Positions 44,002 to 52,801 of a stretch of DNA of 64,000 nt are shown here, in pieces (position 1 is the stretch's first letter; each line of letters opens with the position of its first letter). A model generated the notes under the pieces. That model was not told where the DNA came from. It did not search any database and was given only the letters and a program-made list of their open reading frames with translations. Origin of the DNA: Pseudomonadota bacterium (GTDB taxonomy: Bacteria; Pseudomonadota; Alphaproteobacteria; SHVZ01); assembly GCA_016195085.1 (NCBI GenBank), contig JACQAG010000061.1, positions 1 through 64,000 on the forward strand. Reading direction: 5' to 3'. The translations under genes were made by a program, and so were the position numbers.

Positions 44002-44361
44002 GTGACCCTGTCCAAGCTTTCCCAGCCCGTGTCGGCCTTTATCGCTGCAACCAACAATTTCGATATCGAAGCGCTCATGGCGACCTTCGCCGACGACGCG
44101 CTCGTCAACGATCATCGCGACGAATTCGACAGCCGGGACGCGATTCGCAATTGGGCCCAGCGCGAGATCGTTGACGACCGTGTGACCATGCAAGTCACCG
44201 GCTCGACCTGTCGCGGCGATACCGCGGCGATCACCGCCAACATCGACGGCAATTTCGACAAGACCGGTCTGCCCCACCCGCTTGTGCTGACGTTCTACTT
44301 CTCGGTCAGCGGCGAGCGAATCGTCCAGCTCATCATTGTTCACAACAAACCGGCGACCTAG
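44002..44361 (+). CDS. NTF2/SnoaL-like protein
   Basis: 119 residues starting at GTG 44002 with AAGGAGG 8-14 bases upstream. The pattern VSAFIAATNNFDIEALMATFADDALVNDHRDEFDSRDAIRNW is the N-terminal half of SnoaL/NTF2-like domains, and the strand-rich second half ends VQLIIVHNKPAT. Such cone-shaped barrels act as isomerases, cyclases or stress proteins; no catalytic set can be assigned. It is probably cotranscribed with the DUF1330 gene 32 bp downstream. Confidence 0.82.
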   Translation: MTLSKLSQPVSAFIAATNNFDIEALMATFADDALVNDHRDEFDSRDAIRNWAQREIVDDRVTMQVTGSTCRGDTAAITANIDGNFDKTGLPHPLVLTFYFSVSGERIVQLIIVHNKPAT

Positions 44362-44393
44362 CGCTCGCCTAGTCTGCCCAAACGGAGAAAGCC

Positions 44394-44720
44394 ATGCCCG
44401 CTTATTTCGTCTACGTGTGTCAGGAAGTTGTCGACCGGAAGGAGCTCGAAACCTACTGGTCGAAAGTCGGTCCGACGTTGGAAGGCTATCAACCCAAGAA
44501 GCTCGCTGCCTATACGCCTTTCGAGCAGCTCGAAGGCGACAAAGTGGAAGGCGTCGCCGTTGTCGAGTTTCCATCGGTTGAGGTCGCCAAAGCGTGGTAC
44601 GACAGCCCGGCCTACCGCGCGATCCGGCATCATCGCGAAATCGGCGCGCGGTACATCGGGTTGCTGGTCGAAGGTGGCGCGCTGCCGCCGGAGCTGCGCA
44701 TGCCGCACACTAAGATCTAA
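44394..44720 (+). CDS. DUF1330 family protein
   Basis: 108 residues of a ferredoxin-like alpha/beta barrel. AYFVYVCQEVVDRKELETYWSKVGPTLE at the start and VAVVEFPSVEVAKAWYDSPAYRAIRHHR in the middle are the family hallmarks. Its function is not known. Placement behind the NTF2-like gene and across from lysR suggests an inducible pair. A GGAGA precedes the ATG. Confidence 0.87.
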   Translation: MPAYFVYVCQEVVDRKELETYWSKVGPTLEGYQPKKLAAYTPFEQLEGDKVEGVAVVEFPSVEVAKAWYDSPAYRAIRHHREIGARYIGLLVEGGALPPELRMPHTKI

Positions 44721-44885
44721 TGCTCTGTTTGCTGATCGCTGTGAGAACTCGCCCGAGCCGGTGGCGCACGGATGATGGCCCCGAGCCACCGATCGCGGTT
44801 AAGAGCCGATGCCTACGTGCGGGCATGATCCCGATGTCCGGAACCGGCACATTTCGGACCCAGGCGGTCCCAAATCGACAACGAA

Positions 44886-45602
44886 CTATCTCGGTTGGTT
44901 GCCTCCGAGGGTCATCGTCGACATCGGGTAGTGGGATACGGGTCCGCTGAATGGCGGCAAGTTGTGAAAATCCGCCCGCATCTCGTGCCGCACCGGCGAG
45001 TTGAGCGCCGCCGTGAGTGCGGCTGCATCATCGAAGACCACCTTATTCCGCTGCATGCAATCGGCGCGACGCCACGGCAGAGCGCTGCACCAGTCGATCC
45101 GAGTGTAGATCTCGATCTGCCGGATCCCTGGGAACCGCGCCATGATCGGGGGGTGATGCCGGATGTAGTAGCCAAGCCAGGCATTGAGGTCGTCTGCCGG
45201 CCCATCATAGGCGACTAGATAAGTGCAGGGCGATGCCGCCGGCGGCGTGCGAAACTCTGGATCGGGAACGGGGAGGATGCGGGTCAACATCGCCTGCTGG
45301 CTAGCCTCGGCATCGAGGAGACTGGGCAAGTCTCGCGCCGAGGTGAGATGCTGCAGAGAACCGGATGGAACCAGCGTTGCTTCGAGGTCGGCGATCTCAT
45401 CGAAATAGAGTTGCAGGGCGAGGAGAGGCGGCGGCCCGTCATCGAGGTAAGGGTCGTGCGCTCGTTCGGGGGTGAAGATCAGTGCCTTCCGCAAACCCGA
45501 TGCGGATCCGACGATCTCAGCCGCGTGTGCAATCTCGGTCTCGCTGAGGCGCGCCGCGGGCCTTGTGGGGTGCCGAAATACGAGAAACAAGGAAATTGTC
45601 AT
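44886..45602 (-). CDS. EthD-like dimeric alpha/beta-barrel protein
   Basis: 238 residues with two ferredoxin-like halves. The first half begins SLFLVFRHPTR. The second has LGYYIRHHPPIMARFPGIRQIEIYTRIDW and ends FHNLPPFSGPVSHYPM, a pattern seen in EthD-type proteins that handle small or hydrophobic compounds. It is last in the run of minus-strand genes with the hydrolase, sulfatase and binding protein (36-bp gap upstream). Function is inferred only from fold resemblance. Confidence 0.6.
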   Translation of the reverse strand: MTISLFLVFRHPTRPAARLSETEIAHAAEIVGSASGLRKALIFTPERAHDPYLDDGPPPLLALQLYFDEIADLEATLVPSGSLQHLTSARDLPSLLDAEASQQAMLTRILPVPDPEFRTPPAASPCTYLVAYDGPADDLNAWLGYYIRHHPPIMARFPGIRQIEIYTRIDWCSALPWRRADCMQRNKVVFDDAAALTAALNSPVRHEMRADFHNLPPFSGPVSHYPMSTMTLGGNQPR

Positions 45603-45638
45603 CGCGATCGGCCTGTTCGTCCGCCGGGCGCCGGCCGC

Positions 45639-46712
45639 CTACATCGCGCGCCGAGGGACCGTCTGCAGAAGGTCCTGCACCTGCTGCTTCCAGAACTTCG
45701 CCATGCCGGTGGTGCCGTGGCCGCGGGTCTCCTCGCTGGCTTGGATCAGGTACAGCTTGCCGCTCTTCACCCGCTTGAGCTCGCGCTCCATGATGCCGGT
45801 TTCCGGCGGATTGCGCTCGTCGTCCGCCGAATTGATCGCCAGCAGCGCCGCCTGGATGCGCTCGAGGCCAGGGGCGGCGTTGTAGTCGCGCGAGGAATCC
45901 CACTGATAGAGGGTGTCGTTGGCATCGGCGGTGAACGGCGGCGCCAGGCGGTCGTCGAGCAGCTTGTCCGCCAGCTCGCGCGTCGGAGCCAGCTTCTGGT
46001 AGGCCAGCGTGCCGCCGCTGCTGGCGATGCCGTAGAACACGTTGGCCGCCCGCAACCCCCGGGGCTGTGCGGCATAGTTGCCGTTGTTCCACTCCGGATC
46101 GGTGCGGATCGCATCGATGATCAGGCGCCGCATCATCCAGTTGCGGCTGGACATGGCGGTGGGTTGCGCGGCCATGGGCACCAAGGCGTCCATGAAATCC
46201 GGATAGGCGACACCCCAGATCCAGGTGTGCATGCCGCCCATCGAGTTGCCCAGCACCAGACGCACGTGGCGGACGCCGAGGCCCTCGGTTACCAGCATGT
46301 GCTGGGCCGCGACCATGTCGTCGTAATTGTATTGCGGGAACTTGGCGCGCATGCCGTCGGAAGGCTTGGATGACTTTCCGTGGCCGACGGCGTCCGGCAG
46401 GATGATGAAGTACTTGCTCGCATCCAGCGGCTGGCCGGGGCCGAACAGCTCGCCCGCGAAGGCGGGCGTCAGCATGCTGGCGGCCGAACCCGTCGTGCCG
46501 TGCAGGATCAGCACGGGTTGGCTCGAGGGATCGCCGAGCGTGGTGTAGTGCAGGCGCAACTCGGCCAAGGTCTCGCCGGTGTGAAACTTGAAGTTCCGCG
46601 CGACCCAATCGCCTTCCTTCGGCTGGGGATAGCCTTGCGCCGCAGCCGCAAACGCGGCGAGGGCCAGCGCCACACTCGTGGCCGCGAGGAAAAGCAAGTC
46701 ACGGATTTTCAT
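45639..46712 (-). CDS. Exported alpha/beta hydrolase, MetX-like
   Basis: 357 residues. A signal peptide covers about residues 1-25 (LLFLAATSVALALAAFAAAAQG). The hydrolase fold has the oxyanion region LILHGTTGSA, the nucleophile S157 in LGNSMGGMHTW, and a final His in TRGHGTTGMAKFW. It resembles homoserine O-acetyltransferase-family proteins in layout, but the signal peptide indicates a periplasmic hydrolase. It lies 20 bp after the sulfatase gene. Substrate unknown. Confidence 0.83.
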   Translation of the reverse strand: MKIRDLLFLAATSVALALAAFAAAAQGYPQPKEGDWVARNFKFHTGETLAELRLHYTTLGDPSSQPVLILHGTTGSAASMLTPAFAGELFGPGQPLDASKYFIILPDAVGHGKSSKPSDGMRAKFPQYNYDDMVAAQHMLVTEGLGVRHVRLVLGNSMGGMHTWIWGVAYPDFMDALVPMAAQPTAMSSRNWMMRRLIIDAIRTDPEWNNGNYAAQPRGLRAANVFYGIASSGGTLAYQKLAPTRELADKLLDDRLAPPFTADANDTLYQWDSSRDYNAAPGLERIQAALLAINSADDERNPPETGIMERELKRVKSGKLYLIQASEETRGHGTTGMAKFWKQQVQDLLQTVPRRAM

Positions 46713-46732
46713 TCTGACCTCCCTAATCGACG

Positions 46733-47986
46733 TTATGGCCGGGCGAGCGACGCGATGACTTGATCGCCAATGGCGATGCCTTGGCGATCGTCGATGGCGG
46801 CGGCTGCCTCCTGCAATTTGTGAGCATAGTCCCGGGCGACGACCGCGTGACTGGGCTCGTTCTTGAACCGGCTGTATTCATCCTCGCGCGGCAATTCGAA
46901 CAGGTCCAATTCCTCCTCCGGATCGCGCGCTAGATCGTAGAGGCTATGCGGCCCGTTGAGGCTGGCGATGAGCTTCCAGCGTTCGGTGCGGTAGCAACGC
47001 TGCTGGAGCCGGCGCTTGTGCGTGGTGTTCTGAATATAAACATGATCCGGCCAAGCGACGGCCTCGCCTCGGGCCAGCCCCAAGGCGCTACGGCCATGCG
47101 CCGATTCCGGCACCGTGCCGCCTGCAAGCTGAACGACGGTCGGCAGGAGGTCGGCAAGCGTGATTGGCTGGCTGACGACGCGGCCCTCCGGCAAGTGCTT
47201 CGGCCAGGTCATGAGGAACGGGATGAGGATCGCTTCCTCGAAGCACACGAACTTGTGCTCGCCGTCTTCGCGATAGAAGAAGGTGTCGCCGTGGTCGGCA
47301 AAATAGAGGATCGCGGTGTCATCGGCTTGCTGGGTGTCCTCGAGTGCCGCCAGCAAGCGTCCGACTTCATGGTCGAGCGCGGTGACCGCGGCGTAGTAGC
47401 CGGCGCAGTGGATGCCGCGGCCGCGATAGGGTGCGTAGAAACGTTGCGGCGCGGTATAGGGATCGTGCGGCGGGTAGAAGCCCTGGACGATGAGGAATGG
47501 CGCATCCCCGGGCTTGCGCCCACGCAAGAACTCGATGGCGCGATCGGTCTGCAGCTCCGGCCGGTACTTGCCGCTGTCGAGCCCACCCACCCAATGATGC
47601 ACCCGCGAGTTGAACGAGGCTTCCCAGACATCGAAATAGTCGGGTTTGGCCTCGCCCAAATGCCACTTGCCGAAATGCGCCGTCACATAGCCCAAGCGCT
47701 TCAAATGATGAAAGAGCGTAGTGCGGACCTTGGCCACGGACTGGAAGGCATCGGGGATGCCGTAGACATTTTCGATGAGTCCGTGGGCATGCGGATAGAC
47801 GCCGGTCCACATGGTGCCGCGAGCGGGCGTGCACACCGGCCAGTTGGTGAAGGCGCGCGTGAAGCGCACGCCTCCTCGTGCCAACCGGTCGAGATGCGGG
47901 GTTACCGTGAACATATTCCCGTAGCAGGCGAGCGAGTCGGCGCGCTGCTGGTCGGCCATGATGAGGATGATGTTCGGCTTGGTCAC
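46733..47986 (-). CDS. Sulfatase (formylglycine type)
   Basis: 417 residues from a GTG with AGGAG about 9-13 bases upstream. The N-terminal PNIILIMADQQRADSLACYGN supplies the metal-binding aspartate. C52-T-P-A-R56 is the CxPxR motif whose cysteine is converted to formylglycine. HFGKWHLGEAKPDYF and the phosphodiesterase-like DHGDTFFYREDGEHK region complete the site. There is no signal peptide, so it should act in the cytoplasm on an imported sulfate or phosphonate ester. A formylglycine-generating enzyme is not seen in the window. Confidence 0.92.
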   Translation of the reverse strand: MTKPNIILIMADQQRADSLACYGNMFTVTPHLDRLARGGVRFTRAFTNWPVCTPARGTMWTGVYPHAHGLIENVYGIPDAFQSVAKVRTTLFHHLKRLGYVTAHFGKWHLGEAKPDYFDVWEASFNSRVHHWVGGLDSGKYRPELQTDRAIEFLRGRKPGDAPFLIVQGFYPPHDPYTAPQRFYAPYRGRGIHCAGYYAAVTALDHEVGRLLAALEDTQQADDTAILYFADHGDTFFYREDGEHKFVCFEEAILIPFLMTWPKHLPEGRVVSQPITLADLLPTVVQLAGGTVPESAHGRSALGLARGEAVAWPDHVYIQNTTHKRRLQQRCYRTERWKLIASLNGPHSLYDLARDPEEELDLFELPREDEYSRFKNEPSHAVVARDYAHKLQEAAAAIDDRQGIAIGDQVIASLARP

Positions 47987-48012
47987 GGGGGGGCGCTCCT
48001 CCGGGGCTCGCG

Positions 48013-49575
48013 CTACTGCAACGACACGCCCCAGGCGCGCGGCACACGGTAGGGCTTGAAGCCCGCAAGCTCGCTTCGCGCCGCCTGCAGCATCCCATTG
48101 TCTCCGAGCTTCACCGCATACACCTGGTCATACACGCGCGCATAGAACCGGTTGCCGGCCTCCTGGCGCTCCTTAAGCGACGACTTCGACTTGAGGTCGG
48201 TAAAAATCGCATCCAGCTCGGGATCGCTCTTCTTCTGCCAGTTCTTCGCGCCGGTCCAGAAGTTGGGCAGACCATAGGGTCCGAGCCAAGGGGCGAGGCC
48301 GAACTCGCCGACATAGATGCCCCAGCCTTCGCTTTGCTCGGCGCGCGCGATGTAGGTCGGCGTGTCGGAGACCTCGACGCGCGCATTGATGCCGGCGGCC
48401 TTGAGCTGCTGGGAGACGATGACGGCCTGAGGATTGATTTGGGCTTCCTGCGAATTCGACAGGATGACGATCTCCTCGCCCTTATAGCCGGCCTCGGCCA
48501 AGAGCGCCTTCGCCTTGGCCCGGTCGGCTCGGTTGTAGCGATCCTTGCCGATGTCGCCGTTCCAATACTGGCTTTCGGGATAGTTGAAGCCGTGGTCCAG
48601 GCGATAGACGCCGTCGGTGCTGATATCCATCACCTCATCGGCGTCGATGGCGATCTGGACGGCGCGGCGCACGGCGAGGTTTGCGGTCGCACCATGGCCG
48701 GCATTGAGGATCATGATGGCCATGCTCCAGGGAACCATCGGCATGATCTTGACGTCCCGGCTGTCCTTGAGCCGCTTGGCCGCCTGGTTCGGAATCTGCT
48801 CGGAGAAATGCGCCGCCTTGGTCTCCAGCGCGGCCACCCTGGCATTCGCTTCCGGCATGGTGCGGAATGTCACGCTGTCGACATAGGCGACTTTCTTTCC
48901 CGCGAGTCCGTCGATGCCTTGATAGGCGGGATTCGGCACGTAGCCATCGAAACGCTTGAGCTTGACGTGGGAATCCGGCAACCACTCGACGAGCTGGAAC
49001 GGCCCGGTGCCGATGATCTCGAGCTTGCCCGTGTCGCTGCCTGCCTGCTCGGCCGGAATGACCACCATCGGTGCCCTGGGCGAGCTGATCTGCTCGATGA
49101 AGCTCGGCACGCGGCGTCTGAGCGTCACGCGAAGGGTTTGCGGGTCCGTCGCCGTGACCTCCGCGATCGTGGAGAAATCCTGGCGGTCGAAGCCGACGCG
49201 GCCATAGCGCTCGAAGGTGCCCTTCGCATCCGCGGCTGTCATCGTCTTGCCGTTGTGGAACTTGACGCCTGAGCGCAGGCGAAACTCGTAAACCAGGCCG
49301 TCGCCGCTTTCGCTGAAGCTCGTCGCGAGATCCGGTACGGGATTGGCACCCTCGTCGCGGGCCACCAGCATCTCGAAGACGTTCATCGCGATGTTGCGCG
49401 TGGCCTGCTGGGTCGAGGTCATCGCATCCAGCGTCGGCGGGGTCGATTGCTGCAGGTAGACGAGATCGCCACCCTGCCGCTGCGCTTTAGCATCCGTGGC
49501 CGCGGCCAGGGCGGCGGCGATCGAGGCGACAGCGACGGCCGGAAACCGCAACCAACAACGACGTCGGCGCACCAT
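48013..49575 (-). CDS. Periplasmic binding protein, family 5 (peptide/nickel type)
   Basis: 520 residues from ATG 49575 with AGGGAGG 7-13 bases upstream. A signal peptide ends near DAKAQ at residue 31. The SBP_bac_5 fold is seen in GDLVYLQQSTPPTLDAMTSTQ, YEFRLRSGVKFHNGKTMTAADAKGTFERY and RAVQIAIDADEVM. It would deliver oligopeptides or similar ligands to an ABC importer, but no permease or ATPase gene is adjacent. It heads the operon with the sulfatase, 26 bp downstream, and is divergent from the second gamma-glutamyltransferase gene. Confidence 0.9.
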   Translation of the reverse strand: MVRRRRCWLRFPAVAVASIAAALAAATDAKAQRQGGDLVYLQQSTPPTLDAMTSTQQATRNIAMNVFEMLVARDEGANPVPDLATSFSESGDGLVYEFRLRSGVKFHNGKTMTAADAKGTFERYGRVGFDRQDFSTIAEVTATDPQTLRVTLRRRVPSFIEQISSPRAPMVVIPAEQAGSDTGKLEIIGTGPFQLVEWLPDSHVKLKRFDGYVPNPAYQGIDGLAGKKVAYVDSVTFRTMPEANARVAALETKAAHFSEQIPNQAAKRLKDSRDVKIMPMVPWSMAIMILNAGHGATANLAVRRAVQIAIDADEVMDISTDGVYRLDHGFNYPESQYWNGDIGKDRYNRADRAKAKALLAEAGYKGEEIVILSNSQEAQINPQAVIVSQQLKAAGINARVEVSDTPTYIARAEQSEGWGIYVGEFGLAPWLGPYGLPNFWTGAKNWQKKSDPELDAIFTDLKSKSSLKERQEAGNRFYARVYDQVYAVKLGDNGMLQAARSELAGFKPYRVPRAWGVSLQ

Positions 49576-49752
49576 TGTTTCCTCCCTATTTCTATTTTGA
49601 TTGGGCAAGTCGCCAGACACGTCGGAAATAGCTTATCACAGGGCGCATCCGGCGCTGGGATTGCGTGGACAGCGGCGCGAATCCCCTGCACGGACGCATA
49701 TATTGCGGGTTAGGATGGACCCGCCCACCCCATCGACCCGATCCGAGGCCCC

Positions 49753-51375
49753 ATGCGATCCTCTCCCCGATCCTATCGTCCGCTCATCATGGGACGTCGC
49801 GGTGCGGTTGCGACCAACCATCCGCTCGCCACCCAGGCTGGTTTCGACGTGCTGCGCGACGGTGGCAATGCGATCGATGCCGCGGTGGCGATCTCGTTCG
49901 CCCTGGGGGTGGTCGAGCCAATGAGCTCCGGCATCGGCGGCGATGGCTTCTACCATGTCGCCCTCGCCGGTTCTTCCCAGAGCATCGTCTACAACGGCAC
50001 CGGTGCTGCGCCGGAGGGAGCGACCGTCGAGCGCTACCGCAAGGAGGGCGGCATCCCCGAGCATGGGCCGCTCAGCACCTCCATCCCTTGCACGGTCGCT
50101 GGCGTGGGCATGATGCACCGGGCGCATGGCAAGCGTCCGTGGTCGAAGCTGCTCGATGCGGCGATCGAGCATGCCCGCAACGGCTTCGCCGTGACCCATG
50201 CCTACGCGAGCTCCGCCGGCGATAACCGCAAGATCCTCTCCGACGATCCCAGAAGCCGGAAGGTTTTCCTTGACGCAAAGTCCGGCGATGCGCCGGCGCC
50301 GGGCGCCGTTGTCGTGCAGCCGGATTTGGCCCGCAGCCTGGAAGAGATCGCCGCCGACGGCGCCGAGACGATGTATCGCGGCCGGCTCGCCAAGCGTCTG
50401 GCCGCCGCTTGCCAGGCCCGAGGCGTGCTCTTGTCGGAGCGCGACCTCGCCTCCTGCCAGGCCGAGAGGCAAGCGCCGGTCGCCATCGCCTATCGCGGCT
50501 ACGAGGTCAGGCAGACCCCGCCCAATTCGACCGGCTTTGTGCTGCTGCAGGAGCTGAAGATCGCCGAGCGCTTCGATCTGAAGAGCTTGCGGCCGGGTTC
50601 AGCCGAGCTCGTCCACATCATGGTGGAAGCGCGAAAACGCGCGTTCCTCGATCGCGAGCGCTACGGCACCGATCCGCGCCACGGAGATGTGCCGCTCGAC
50701 CGGCTGCTGTCGGATGCCTATGCCGATGAATGCGCCGCGGCGATCGACAGGAACCGCGCCGAGCCGACGCTCCGCTTCGCTGCCGCCGGCGGCGATACCA
50801 CCTACTATTGTGTCGTCGATGGCGAGGGCAACGCCGTCTCGGCGATTCAGAGCATCAATTCCGCCTTCGGCTCCGGGGTCACCGCGGGCGACACCGGCAT
50901 CCTCTTGAACAACCGCATGGCCTATTGGCATCTGGAGGAAGGCCACGCCAACCGGCTGCAGCCGGGCAAGCGTGTGCGCCACACCATGAACGCGCCTTTG
51001 GTGGTCAAGGACGGCAAGACTTGGTGCGTCTTCGGCACACCTGGGGCCGACAATCAGGTGCAGGTGAATTTTCAGGTGCTGATCGCCATGATCGAGCATG
51101 GCTACGATCCCCAGCAGGCCCTCGAGATGCCGCGCTGGACCTCGATGCAGCCGGGACAGGCCGCCAATTATCCGCACACCGGCGAGGATGCGTTGGTGAT
51201 GGAAGGCCGCTTCGCCAAGGAGACGATCGAGGCGCTCAAGACGAAAGGCCATCCCGTGCGCGTGGTGGGCGATCTGGACGGCCCCTGCAGCGTCGAGGCG
51301 ATCTGCGTGCTGGAGAACGGCGTGCGCATGGCCGGATCCGATCCGCGCCGCGACGGCTGGGCGCTCGCCTATTAG
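49753..51375 (+). CDS. Gamma-glutamyltransferase-family protein, cytoplasmic paralogue
   Basis: 540 residues without a signal peptide. The processing and catalytic threonine is T349 in GGDTTYYCVVDGEGN. The N terminus GRRGAVATNHPLATQAGFDVLRDGGNAIDAAVA is family-typical. The usual small-subunit region is present with FGTPGADNQVQVN. It is divergent from a peptide-type binding protein, so a role in gamma-glutamyl compound or peptide use is plausible. Several such paralogues act as acylases or hydrolases, and the exact substrate is not deducible. Confidence 0.88.
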   Translation: MRSSPRSYRPLIMGRRGAVATNHPLATQAGFDVLRDGGNAIDAAVAISFALGVVEPMSSGIGGDGFYHVALAGSSQSIVYNGTGAAPEGATVERYRKEGGIPEHGPLSTSIPCTVAGVGMMHRAHGKRPWSKLLDAAIEHARNGFAVTHAYASSAGDNRKILSDDPRSRKVFLDAKSGDAPAPGAVVVQPDLARSLEEIAADGAETMYRGRLAKRLAAACQARGVLLSERDLASCQAERQAPVAIAYRGYEVRQTPPNSTGFVLLQELKIAERFDLKSLRPGSAELVHIMVEARKRAFLDRERYGTDPRHGDVPLDRLLSDAYADECAAAIDRNRAEPTLRFAAAGGDTTYYCVVDGEGNAVSAIQSINSAFGSGVTAGDTGILLNNRMAYWHLEEGHANRLQPGKRVRHTMNAPLVVKDGKTWCVFGTPGADNQVQVNFQVLIAMIEHGYDPQQALEMPRWTSMQPGQAANYPHTGEDALVMEGRFAKETIEALKTKGHPVRVVGDLDGPCSVEAICVLENGVRMAGSDPRRDGWALAY

Positions 51376-51403
51376 CGCTCGGCGGGTGGGAGTAGCACCT
51401 CGG

Positions 51404-51709
51404 ATGAGCGACATCGTTTCCGCGCCACGCACCAAGGTTCGGCCGAAAACGGAACGGCCGCGCCTGCACAAGGTCATTCTGGTCAATGACGATTATACGC
51501 CCCGGGAGTTCGTCGTCACGGTCCTGAAGGCGGAATTCCGAATGAATGAGGATCAAGCCTATCGCGTGATGATAACGGCGCACAAGCGCGGCACCTGTGT
51601 TGTTGCCGTCTACACGAGGGAGGTTGCCGAGACCAAGGCGACGAGAGCAACGGAGGCGGGTCGGAGCAAGGGCTATCCGCTCCTGTTTACGACCGAGCCG
51701 GAGGAATAG
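51404..51709 (+). CDS. clpS: ClpS adaptor of ClpAP protease
   Basis: 101 residues from ATG 51404. The N-degron pocket motif VNDDYTPREFVV and the histidine in ITAHKRG are conserved, as are VAVYTREVAETKATRATEAGRSKGYPLLFTTEPEE at the end. ClpS delivers proteins with destabilising N-terminal residues to ClpA. The extended basic N terminus and lack of neighbouring clpA resemble the second ClpS (ClpS2) of alphaproteobacteria. Confidence 0.92.
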   Translation: MSDIVSAPRTKVRPKTERPRLHKVILVNDDYTPREFVVTVLKAEFRMNEDQAYRVMITAHKRGTCVVAVYTREVAETKATRATEAGRSKGYPLLFTTEPEE

Positions 51710-51751
51710 GCCGCCCGACGCCCCCTGAACCAATGAATGGAGCCGGATCCC

Positions 51752-52504
51752 ATGCCATCCCTTGCCGGGAGAACCGCACTCGTCATCGGCGCCGCCACCG
51801 GAATTGGTCGCGCTGTATCGGAGATCTTCGCTGCCGAGGGTGCCGCGGTCGTGGTGGCGGATCATGGGCATGAGGATGAGCGGGCCCGGCTGGTTGCACG
51901 CTTGCGAGAGCGCGGGGCCGATGCAATCGACATAGAATGCGATGTGCGCGAAGAAGCCCTGGTGGCGGCGGCGATCCATGCAACGCTCGAACGCTTCGGC
52001 AAGCTCGATATCCTCGTCAACAATGCCGGCGTCGGCAGCGCCGCGCAGCCGTTCTACGAGCAGGACTGGGGTGGCTGGGATCGAATCTTCGACATCAACC
52101 TCAAAGGTGTGGCCTACGGAATGAAGCATGGCCTGCCGCCGATGCTCCAACGAGGCTACGGCCGGATCGTCAACACCGCCTCCCAGCTCGCCCACAAGCC
52201 CGCGCCGTTCTGCGGCGCGTATTGCGCCTCGAAAGCCGCGGTCGTGGCGCTCACCGTCTCGGTCGCCATGGAGGTCGCCGAGAAGGGCATTGCCGTCAAC
52301 TGTGTGTGCCCCGGCCCCACCGACACGGCGATGTGGCGCGCGAGCGATCCAGCGTGGAATGCGTGGAAAGAGGCGCAGCTCCCGATCAAGCGTGTCGGCA
52401 GGCCCGAGGAAGTTGCTGCCGCCTACGCCTTCCTCGCATCCGAGCAGGCCTCCTACATGATCGGCCAGAGCGTCTCGCCCAATGGCGGCGATGTGATGTG
52501 GTGA
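51752..52504 (+). CDS. Short-chain dehydrogenase/reductase
   Basis: 250 residues. ATG 51752 has GGAG about 10 bases upstream, while the one five codons earlier has none. Motifs ALVIGAATGIGRAV, NNAGVG, and the catalytic Tyr/Lys in YCASKAAV are present; NCVCPGPTDTAMW and SYMIGQSVSPNGGDVMW close the fold. A His after the second strand (VVADHGHEDERA) suggests NAD-type binding. It is a lone gene after clpS; substrate unknown. Confidence 0.87.
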   Translation: MPSLAGRTALVIGAATGIGRAVSEIFAAEGAAVVVADHGHEDERARLVARLRERGADAIDIECDVREEALVAAAIHATLERFGKLDILVNNAGVGSAAQPFYEQDWGGWDRIFDINLKGVAYGMKHGLPPMLQRGYGRIVNTASQLAHKPAPFCGAYCASKAAVVALTVSVAMEVAEKGIAVNCVCPGPTDTAMWRASDPAWNAWKEAQLPIKRVGRPEEVAAAYAFLASEQASYMIGQSVSPNGGDVMW

Positions 52505-52801
52505 TTGGCTCGGCGCGGATACCATGGAGCGCAGAAAACCACTCCTTAGAGACTCGCGCGCTGGCTTATTCGCAATCAATACTCACCGCTGGATATCAGC
52601 CAGCAGGCAGCAATTTGCGCCGGCGCGAGCCATTCGATCGTTATGCGGTCAAGAGCGATGGAGGGGAGGAACGCGTCCTAATGCCCGGAATACGGGAGCC
52701 GTCCTTTCCTGGAACCTGGATTCTCAAACAACTCAGAGAGCGGTCATCACGCACGATCGATCGGTCGCGATGATCGATCTCCTATCGGGGATCGCCGCAA
52801 C
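52505..52801. other. Gap between convergent SDR and oxidoreductase genes
   Basis: About 300 bp between two stop codons. No gene, repeat or terminator hairpin was recognised; short open frames have no family resemblance. Confidence 0.5.
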
